Below, piece after piece: positions 1 through 5,482 of a stretch of 7,858 bases of DNA. The stretch comes from an uncultured Victivallales bacterium (lineage in GTDB: Bacteria; Verrucomicrobiota; Lentisphaeria; Oligosphaerales; JAFGRS01): NCBI GenBank assembly GCA_903834675.1, contig CAILKC010000043.1, positions 1 to 7,858 on the forward strand. The letters are read 5' to 3'. The translations under genes were made by a program, and so were the position numbers. Position 1 is the first letter of the stretch. The number at the start of each line of letters is the position of its first letter. Under the pieces are notes generated by a model. The model was not told the DNA's origin. It worked only from the letters and a program-made list of their open reading frames with translations, and made no database searches.

Positions 1-10
1 CATTCCGCTA

Positions 11-57
11 GGTTCGGCACCAGCCGGGGGCTCGGCTGAACCCTGAACCCTGTTTTT
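11..57 (+). terminator. Possible terminator-like stem-loop of an upstream gene
   Basis: CAGCCG (21-26) and CGGCTG (33-38) form a perfect 6-bp stem around a 6-nt loop. GGTT (11-14) can pair with AACC (39-42) outside it. An alternative fold pairs 11-18 with 35-42 with one G-U pair. A run of five T follows at 53-57, but about 10 nt beyond the stem, which is too far for a textbook intrinsic terminator. It may end transcription of a gene to the left of the window, or have no function. Confidence 0.22.
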
Positions 58-63
58 CTCTCC

Positions 64-123
64 GCCGTCTCCCTCTCCGTCTCCTCCAGTCGCCGTTTCC
101 CCGTCTCGCCGTCTCGCCGTTTC
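64..123. repeat. Degenerate 8-bp tandem repeat (GCCGTYTC)
   Basis: From 92 to 123 four adjacent 8-mers follow one another: GCCGTTTC, CCCGTCTC, GCCGTCTC and GCCGTTTC. Related units lie at 64-71 (GCCGTCTC) and 76-83 (TCCGTCTC), with a decayed unit at 84-91. The array is strongly pyrimidine-rich on the + strand and is flanked by copies of TGAACCC at 37-50 and 125-131. The unit is far too short and the array lacks spacers, so it is not CRISPR. It looks like slippage-prone intergenic sequence upstream of the promoter, and no function can be assigned. Confidence 0.65.
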
Positions 124-190
124 CTGAACCCCAGGACCTGAGTAGTCACCACCTACGGAACTGACTTGCGCCCCACGCTCAGGGTGTGCG

Positions 191-219
191 TTGCAGGGGG
201 GTGCCTGCGGTCCTATAGT
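191..219 (+). promoter_or_regulatory. Candidate sigma70 promoter for the transaldolase-propeller operon
   Basis: TTGCAG (191-196) and TATAGT (214-219) are separated by exactly 17 nt. The -10 matches the TATAAT consensus at five of six positions, while the -35 matches only its TTG half. Transcription would begin near 226, leaving a leader of about 217 nt before the transaldolase start. GCAGG (193-197) and CCTGC (204-208) form an inverted repeat with a 6-nt centre overlapping the -35 and spacer, where a repressor could bind. Promoter rules in this unidentified lineage are unknown, so confidence is moderate to low. Confidence 0.4.
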
Positions 220-225
220 GAGGGG

Positions 226-442
226 CTTGCGTGAGAGCCGCGGTCGCAGGTCGCGGGGTCCGGCCCACACCTGGAGTACCGGGGGCTCGAGTCCAGAGCC
301 GTAACCCCATGTTTCCGCTACACTTCAGATGCCTGCGTCGGGATCTGGCCAGGAACCCGGCGGGGCCGACCGCCGCCACCTGGCAGCCCGCGACGGCTGC
401 CGCCGTGCAGCGCTTGTGGCCCCGCCTATCGGGAGGGTTGTG
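226..442 (+). other. Long 5' leader region of the + operon
   Basis: If the promoter at 191-219 is used, this stretch of about 217 nt is transcribed but not part of the transaldolase. It contains a hairpin (GGCTC 284-288, 7-nt loop, GAGCC 296-300). It also contains a 70-codon GTG-initiated frame (231-443) whose stop overlaps the downstream ATG as TGATG. That frame is rich in Arg, Ala and Pro and resembles no family, so I do not call it a gene. No known riboswitch class is recognisable by eye. Confidence 0.3.
431..437 (+). promoter_or_regulatory. Ribosome binding site deciding the transaldolase start
   Basis: GGGAGGG lies 5 nt before the ATG at 443. It favours that ATG over the in-frame ATG at 329, which would add 38 Arg/Ala/Gly-rich residues with no family-like features. 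Confidence 0.7.
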
Positions 443-1831
443 ATGAGCCAAGAATGGTATGACCTGCGCGAGACGCTTCTCTTCAAGACCGCGCCGGCGG
501 AATTCGCGGCGAGTTGCCATGAGGTGCGTCGCCAATTGCTGACACGACAGGCACGAGGCAACGCGCCGAGCCAGGCTGCGGTGGCGGCGTTGACCGCGGA
601 CCTATGTCTGGACCTGCAATCCTATCTGCCACACTGGCACTTGCAGCGTCCCGGCGCACCCGAGCGCGTGGCGGCTGGCCTGCTGGCGTCCGAGGCGACG
701 GCGTTTCGGGCCTTATTGACCGAGTGGGGCGCGCTCGCCGAGCTGGAGCGGGTGCGGGATGAAGAGGCGCGCCTGCGGCGCAGTAACTTCCTGCGGCTGA
801 CGCGCTTGGCTGACGAGGGCAGGGTGGCGACGCGCTGGGGCTATGACTATGCCCACGGCATCGGCCCGGCCATGCGCCGCGGCGCCCTGCTGGTGACGAC
901 GAACCCGCCGCTGATGAACATGATCCGCAAGGAACGGCCGCAGCAGTGGGAGCCGGTGCGCGAGGAGCTGCGGCGGGAGCATCCCGGCAGCGACCGGGAT
1001 CGGCTGGCGTCGCTGTTCAGTCTGCGGGTGGTACTGGAGAACTGCCGGATTCTGCGGCCGGTCTATGAGGCCAGCGGCGGGCGCTATGGCTACGTCAACC
1101 TGCAGGTGAACCCGCACGCTGCGCAGGATGCCGCCCGGATGGCCGAGGATATCGAAGGGCTGTACGACCTGCTGCGTGAGCGCCTGGGCGGCACGCCGAA
1201 TGTGGTGTTTAAGGTGCCCGGCACGCGCGCCGCGCTGGAGACGGTCCGGCGGGTGACCGGCAAGGGTATTGGGGTGACGATCACGCTGGGATTTTCGGTG
1301 GATCAGCACCTGGCCTTTGCCGAAGCCATCGAGGCCGGCACGGCGCCGCTGTCGTTCCTGGTGATGATGAACGGGCGGCTGGACGATCCCATCCGCGACG
1401 AGCTTGCGGGCCTGGGGCTGGCGAATGCTGCCGAACTCGCGAAATGGGCCAGCACGGCCGTGGTCCGGCGCTCCTATGACCTTTTGTACCGGCAAGGCAC
1501 GCCGCGCCGTTCGGCCCTGCTGATTGCCTCGCTGCGGGGGCCATGGAACGTGGATTCGGCCATCACCGACGAGCCCGCGCCGGTGTTCATCACCTCGTTC
1601 CCGGACAAGACCGAGGAGTACGATGCGCAGGAGCGCGAGATCGTCAGCCATATCGCCGAGCCGGTCGCTGCCGAGACTCTGGCCGGGTTGCGGCGCAGCG
1701 CCTTGTTCCGCCAGGCCTACGAACCCGGGGCGATCGGCGTGGACGGCTTCGACTCATACTACCCCGTGGCGATCACGCTGAAGGCGTTTGCCGCCGCCTG
1801 GGACGAACTCGCCGCCTGGCTGGCGGGGTGA
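443..1831 (+). CDS. Transaldolase-family (TIM-barrel Schiff-base aldolase) protein, divergent
   Basis: This 462-residue protein carries a transaldolase-type barrel at about residues 130-370. By eye against E. coli TalB, the TTNPP motif (152-156) supplies N154, FKVPG (256-260) supplies the Schiff-base lysine K257, the TITLGFS strand (279-285) supplies T281, and LSF (303-305) with NGR (310-312) supplies S304 and the phosphate-type R312. D135 is 19 residues before N154, against 18 between D17 and N35 in TalB. The catalytic Glu96 position appears to be Gln221 and the following Asp is Asn223, so the reaction may not be classical transaldolation. The protein is longer than TalB (317 residues): about 130 mostly helical N-terminal residues and a C-terminal extension match nothing I recognise. 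The ATG at 443 is chosen for its strong RBS. The stop lies 12 nt before the next gene, implying cotranscription. Family membership is fairly sure; substrate is unknown. Confidence 0.85.
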   Translation: MSQEWYDLRETLLFKTAPAEFAASCHEVRRQLLTRQARGNAPSQAAVAALTADLCLDLQSYLPHWHLQRPGAPERVAAGLLASEATAFRALLTEWGALAELERVRDEEARLRRSNFLRLTRLADEGRVATRWGYDYAHGIGPAMRRGALLVTTNPPLMNMIRKERPQQWEPVREELRREHPGSDRDRLASLFSLRVVLENCRILRPVYEASGGRYGYVNLQVNPHAAQDAARMAEDIEGLYDLLRERLGGTPNVVFKVPGTRAALETVRRVTGKGIGVTITLGFSVDQHLAFAEAIEAGTAPLSFLVMMNGRLDDPIRDELAGLGLANAAELAKWASTAVVRRSYDLLYRQGTPRRSALLIASLRGPWNVDSAITDEPAPVFITSFPDKTEEYDAQEREIVSHIAEPVAAETLAGLRRSALFRQAYEPGAIGVDGFDSYYPVAITLKAFAAAWDELAAWLAG

Positions 1832-1832
1832 C

Positions 1833-1838
1833 AGGTGA
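1833..1838 (+). promoter_or_regulatory. Ribosome binding site deciding the propeller gene start
   Basis: AGGTGA, which matches the 3' part of the ideal Shine-Dalgarno, sits 5 nt before the ATG at 1844. An in-frame GTG at 1835 lies inside this site and would add only three residues (fMet-Asn-Lys). The ATG is preferred, though a G-run at 1825-1828 could serve the GTG. Confidence 0.6.
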
Positions 1839-1843
1839 ACAAA

Positions 1844-4579
1844 ATGCGAGTAGGCGCACGGATTGTCGCGATCCTGGCTGCGGCCGTTTCGGTTGCCGCG
1901 GCGCCGGTTTCTGGCCTGATTGACGTGGCGCAATCCAGGGTCACGCCGGCGGGCACGGTGACTGCCGAGGGCGGCGATATCGTGATCACCGTGCGTCTGG
2001 ACGGCTCGAACGCCGGCGCCGAACTGCGTTTTCGGCAGCCTCTGCTCACCTCCGGCAAGGACCGTTTCGTGCTGGAGGCGAGAGCCGACGAGGTCACACG
2101 CACCTATCTCTGTCAGTCACAGACCACGTTTCTCGACGACAACGGAGGCAGTTTGCTCTACGAGCCAGACCTGCTCTTCCCGCCGACGTGGTCTCTGCGC
2201 GAGATCCTCCTCTCGGACATGCCCCCCGGTCTCCCGAAAGCGGTCCAAGGCCTGCGGCTGGGATTCTGGGCCCCCTACAGTGCCGGGCGGGAGATACGGT
2301 TCCTGCTGCGACGCCTGGAGTTCCAGTCGACCGCCGAGATGACCGCCGAAGTCCGTCCTGGCCCGCCGCAGCGCCGGCCGCTGCCCCTTCAGCCCATGGC
2401 CCCGACCCCTGCAGAGCAGCGCTGGGTGAACCTCGGTCCTGGCGGCGGTGGGTGGTTCCGGGACCTCGCGATCTCTCCCCACGACGGCGCCTGCTTTGTG
2501 GGCGGGGATGTGGGCGGGGTTTACCGCAGTCGCGACCGGGGGCGCACCTGGGAGATCCGCAACGAGGGCTTGGCCAACCTCTACGTCAACTGCATCGCCT
2601 TCCATCCGACCGAGGCGCGCACGGTGTACGCGGGAACGAATGGCGGCCCCGCCCGCTCGACGGACGGCGGCGACACCTGGACGATGCTCCTGGGCGGCCT
2701 GCCGCCCCTGCGGACCTTCGCTCAGGACGTGCCGATCAGCGCTCTGCTGGTTGATCGCACCAACGCACAGCGCATCTGGGCGGGCATTGGCCATGAGCGG
2801 GATGGCGGAACCCTCGGCAAGGACAAGCCGGGCTGCCGGGCGTTGTTCAGCGAGGATGGGGGCGAGCACTGGACGGTCGTGGCCCTGCCCCTCGGGGACA
2901 GAGCCGAGGCGGCGTCTGTGCTGACTCTGGCGCAATCTTCACAGCCGCCGAACGTCCTACTGGCGAGTTCTCCCTTCGGCGTCTACCGCAGTGACGATCA
3001 CGGCGCCTCGTGGACGGCTCTCCCGGTTCCGGCGGGGCACCGTTTCGGCTTTCTGGCTCTGCGCCCCGACCGGCCGGCGACGCTGCTTCTGAGCTATCTC
3101 GACAGCCCCGGCGGCCGCGGTGGCGTACTGCGTTCGACCGATGCCGGCGCCACCTGGCGCCCCGTCAACGAGGGCTTGCCCACCGAGAAGAACGCCTGGC
3201 GACTCGCCGCCGATCCCAGCACCCCTGAGCGCTTCTACCTCTCCTACAACAGCCAAGCCGGCCTTTACGTGACCGACGACAGCGGCGGACGCTGGCGCGC
3301 CTTCAACCCCGGATCCAGCGCCCGTTGGGCATGGGCCTACCCCCATGCCATCGCCACCGGCCTGGCGGTGGACCCGAGGGATCCACGCCACGTCCTGATC
3401 TGCGATGACCTCGACATTTTGCAGACCGTCGACGGCGGCCGGACATGGGCATCGGCCATCGCCGACAAGGTCGTCGCCGCGACGCCGACTCAGCCCTCGA
3501 CCTGGCGCGGCCGCGGCTGCGAGATACTCTGCATGTCCGGCACTCAGGCCCTCGCCGTCGACCCTGCCAACCCCCGCACCTTTTTTGCCGGCTACTGGGA
3601 CCTGCCTGTCTGGCGCACCGCCGACGGTGGCGAGTCCTTCTCGCGCCTGGTCAACGGTATTCACTGTGACTTCGGACGCATGGGCGCCGTTCTGCTCGAC
3701 CCCGCCAACCCGGACGTCATGTGGGTTTCCGTGGGCCGTAACTACGACCAGCATCGCCTCTACCAGAGCGTCAACGGCGGTCGCAGCTTCCGCCTGGTGG
3801 GCCATGAGAAGAGCGGGCTCCCCCCGGGTGGCATCTTCACCCTGGCGCTTGACCCCAGCAGCCCTGCCAATAGCCGTACGCTGTACGCCGGGGTCATGGA
3901 TTACGGCGTGTATCGCAGCACCGATTCCGCCCTGACCTGGGCCGAGTGGTCCACGGGCCTTCCCGACGACTCCCGCGCGATCAAGCAGATCGCTCTCCAC
4001 CCGCGCAACCCCCGCCGCCTGTACCTCGCCGCCGGTGCGCACTACCACCCCGACACCCAGCAGCGCGTCGCAGGCTATCTGGCGGTCAGCGACGACGCCG
4101 GGTCCCACTGGCGCGTCACGCAGCCCGGTGTCGAGGCCCAGTGCCTGATCGTTGACCCCATCGAGCCGCGCCGCATCTACGCTGGTAACCGCAACTACTC
4201 GGGGGTCGACTATCCCAACGCCTTCTACTACTCCGAGGACTCTGGCGAGACCTGGACCGCGGTCGCCCAGGACGCCTTTGCCAGCGGGCCCGGGCGCCCT
4301 GATGGCGACCAGGGCTGGCGCACGTACGTCAGCTGTCTTGGCGCCGACCCCTCGCGTCCCGGCGTGCTGTACGCTGGCCTGACCAACGAGATGTACACCA
4401 TTGACAACGGCCGCGGCGTCTACGTCTCGCGCGACTACGGCAAGACGTGGAGCCCCTTCCCGGCAACGGGTCTGTCAAACCTGCGGGTTGGCACCCTTAT
4501 CGTCGACCCGATCAACCCCCAGCGCCTATACGTCGGCACCAGCGGCAACGGGCTCTTTCGCTGGGGGCCGGCCCCTTGA
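1844..4579 (+). CDS. Exported BNR/Asp-box two-propeller protein, GH74-like
   Basis: This 911-residue protein begins with a signal peptide (Arg2, Arg6, hydrophobic Ala/Val core 7-20, likely cleavage near residue 20), so it should act outside the cytoplasm. Residues about 25-162 look like a beta-sandwich, possibly a carbohydrate-binding type of domain. A Pro-rich linker (171-189) leads to beta-propeller blades to the C-terminus. I count 13 Asp-box motifs (S/T-x-D/N-x-G-x-x-W/F, some imperfect), beginning at residues 229, 272, 336, 383, 431, 477, 528, 592, 642, 692, 749, 797 and 862. The first blade contains DVGGVYR (222-228), like the D-I-G-G-A-Y-R of GH74 xyloglucanases that holds the catalytic base. 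D586 in a later blade could match the acid. The last blade ends in GNGLFRW and needs no further domain. Other possibilities are a sialidase-like or non-enzymatic sortilin/Ycf48-like propeller. It follows the transaldolase-like gene by 12 nt and overlaps the convergent transporter gene by 54 bp. Confidence 0.9.
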   Translation: MRVGARIVAILAAAVSVAAAPVSGLIDVAQSRVTPAGTVTAEGGDIVITVRLDGSNAGAELRFRQPLLTSGKDRFVLEARADEVTRTYLCQSQTTFLDDNGGSLLYEPDLLFPPTWSLREILLSDMPPGLPKAVQGLRLGFWAPYSAGREIRFLLRRLEFQSTAEMTAEVRPGPPQRRPLPLQPMAPTPAEQRWVNLGPGGGGWFRDLAISPHDGACFVGGDVGGVYRSRDRGRTWEIRNEGLANLYVNCIAFHPTEARTVYAGTNGGPARSTDGGDTWTMLLGGLPPLRTFAQDVPISALLVDRTNAQRIWAGIGHERDGGTLGKDKPGCRALFSEDGGEHWTVVALPLGDRAEAASVLTLAQSSQPPNVLLASSPFGVYRSDDHGASWTALPVPAGHRFGFLALRPDRPATLLLSYLDSPGGRGGVLRSTDAGATWRPVNEGLPTEKNAWRLAADPSTPERFYLSYNSQAGLYVTDDSGGRWRAFNPGSSARWAWAYPHAIATGLAVDPRDPRHVLICDDLDILQTVDGGRTWASAIADKVVAATPTQPSTWRGRGCEILCMSGTQALAVDPANPRTFFAGYWDLPVWRTADGGESFSRLVNGIHCDFGRMGAVLLDPANPDVMWVSVGRNYDQHRLYQSVNGGRSFRLVGHEKSGLPPGGIFTLALDPSSPANSRTLYAGVMDYGVYRSTDSALTWAEWSTGLPDDSRAIKQIALHPRNPRRLYLAAGAHYHPDTQQRVAGYLAVSDDAGSHWRVTQPGVEAQCLIVDPIEPRRIYAGNRNYSGVDYPNAFYYSEDSGETWTAVAQDAFASGPGRPDGDQGWRTYVSCLGADPSRPGVLYAGLTNEMYTIDNGRGVYVSRDYGKTWSPFPATGLSNLRVGTLIVDPINPQRLYVGTSGNGLFRWGPAP

Positions 4580-5449
4580 ACCCTCCGCCCGGTCGGTGAC
4601 GATGACCACCGTGCAGGCCGCCAACACGATCAGCGCCCCGACGATGGCGCGAGCGCTCATGGGTTCGTGGAACACCACCAATCCTACCGCAAAGCTCAGC
4701 ACCGGCGTCAGCATGCCCAGCAACGAGGCCGTGGTCACGGACAAGTGGCGGTAGCCCTCGGTCATCAGGAGTTGGGAGATCGCGGCCAGAACGCCAATGC
4801 CGATGAGCAGCGAGACGCCCTTGTAGCCCAGGGCTTGGCCCGAAAGGTTTGCGGGGATCAGGACGAGCCACAGACCCACCAGGCACTGCGCGAAGAAGAT
4901 GGCGTAGGTGCTGTCGGTTTCGTGCAGTTTCCGCACCAGGACCACCGCGATGCCCGAGAGCAGTGCCCCGGTCACGGCCAGCAGTTCGTAGCGGCCGATG
5001 CCGAAACCCCCGCCCGCGCCCGGAGTCGGGCTCCGCGTCGAGAGCAGCCCGATCCCCAGCAGTGCCGCAAACACCGCCAGCCAGCGCCGTGGTCCCAGGC
5101 GCTCTTTCAGGAACAGTGCGCTGAACAGGCTGGCAAACACCGGGTAGCCGTAGCTGATCACGGTGCCCTTGCCGATGCCGAGTTTGGCGATGGAGGTGAA
5201 GAATAGCACCACGGACGCGCCGCCCGAGAGGCCGCGGAAGAAGAGCAACCAGCCATTGCTGAAGTCCAGCCGGATGCGGCCAAAGAGGGCCGCCGTGCCC
5301 AACAGCGCCAAGCCGATGACAAAGCGGAACTGGGCCACCATAAAGGTATTGAAGCCGGCCGCTTGGCGGATCAGGATGGCCATCAGGCAGAAGCCCACGG
5401 CCGACAGCAGCGAGAGCGCGATCCCGGTGCGGGCAGGCCCTGGTAGCAT
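4526..5449 (-). CDS. EamA/DMT-superfamily transporter (10 TM)
   Basis: The 307-residue product is an inner-membrane permease of the drug/metabolite transporter superfamily. It has the usual two EamA repeats and about ten hydrophobic helices (near residues 9-28, 36-56, 67-87, 96-114, 121-137, 152-172, 183-200, 210-228, 238-260 and 267-285). Each repeat ends in the family's helix-plus-Glu signature: P103 to E116 (FLKERLG) in the first, P249 to E262 (VFHEPMS) in the second. Length is normal for the family. Most such proteins export or exchange amino acids, sugars or other small metabolites, but the substrate cannot be inferred. The ATG at 5449 is chosen because AAGGAG sits 5 nt upstream; the in-frame GTG at 5455 overlaps that site. 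It is the last gene of the - strand operon, 33 nt after the URO-D-like gene. Its hydrophilic tail (286-307, rich in Arg, Pro, Ala) is partly encoded opposite the end of the propeller gene. Confidence 0.93.
   Translation of the reverse strand: MLPGPARTGIALSLLSAVGFCLMAILIRQAAGFNTFMVAQFRFVIGLALLGTAALFGRIRLDFSNGWLLFFRGLSGGASVVLFFTSIAKLGIGKGTVISYGYPVFASLFSALFLKERLGPRRWLAVFAALLGIGLLSTRSPTPGAGGGFGIGRYELLAVTGALLSGIAVVLVRKLHETDSTYAIFFAQCLVGLWLVLIPANLSGQALGYKGVSLLIGIGVLAAISQLLMTEGYRHLSVTTASLLGMLTPVLSFAVGLVVFHEPMSARAIVGALIVLAACTVVIVTDRAEGSRGRPPAKEPVAAGADV
4564..4575. repeat. 12-bp perfect palindrome at the convergent gene ends
   Basis: GGGGCCGGCCCC is self-complementary and lies in the final codons of the propeller gene, just outside the 54-bp coding overlap's midpoint. 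It can fold as a 4-bp stem with a 4-nt loop on either strand. No T-tract follows on either strand, so I do not call it a terminator; it may simply reflect Gly-Pro codons in GC-rich DNA. Confidence 0.4.
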
Positions 5450-5454
5450 GCTCA

Positions 5455-5460
5455 CTCCTT
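5455..5460 (-). promoter_or_regulatory. Ribosome binding site deciding the transporter start
   Basis: Read on the - strand, AAGGAG ends 5 nt before the ATG at 5449. It overlaps the first base of the alternative GTG (5455-5453), which itself has no purine-rich sequence at a suitable distance upstream. This moves the start two codons downstream of the longest frame. Confidence 0.75.
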
Positions 5461-5482
5461 GGGGTTGCGAGCGCCCAACGCC

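Larger units (their letters stand above)
1..190. other. Left intergenic stretch, no gene seen
   Basis: No coding region is supported here. The three + frames entering from the left edge stop early (frame 1 at 37-39, frame 2 at 44-46, frame 3 at 9-11), so at most the last few codons of an upstream + strand gene could be present. The stretch contains a stem-loop (11-42), two tandem TGAACCC units (37-50) with a third copy at 125-131, and a pyrimidine-rich 8-bp repeat (64-123). Nothing is recognisable in 132-190. With the promoter and leader listed separately, the whole gene-free left region runs from 1 to 442. Confidence 0.6.

Noticed and set aside
64..123. CRISPR-like array
   Set aside because: Units are 8 bp in direct tandem with no spacers, and no cas genes are present.
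284..300. tRNA-like T arm (5-bp stem with a 7-nt loop containing GAGTCC)
   Set aside because: No acceptor, D or anticodon arms can be placed around it, and the loop lacks the T-T-C-R-A order.
329..442. 38-residue N-terminal extension of the transaldolase-like protein from an earlier ATG
   Set aside because: The extension is Arg/Ala/Gly-rich with no family likeness, and the strong RBS at 431-437 points to the ATG at 443.
713..1651. 312-residue - strand open frame opposite the transaldolase-like gene
   Set aside because: It is rich in Arg, His, Gln and Pro, with no family motif. The + frame carries the clear transaldolase motifs.
2957..4108. 383-residue - strand frame opposite the propeller gene (and another at 2117-2935)
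   Set aside because: Both are antisense to thirteen well-formed Asp-box motifs. Their Gly/Ala/Val repeats mirror the propeller codons; they are by-products of GC-rich coding DNA.
4564..4575. Bidirectional intrinsic terminator for the convergent operons
   Set aside because: The stem is only 4 bp around a 4-nt loop and no T-tract follows on either strand.
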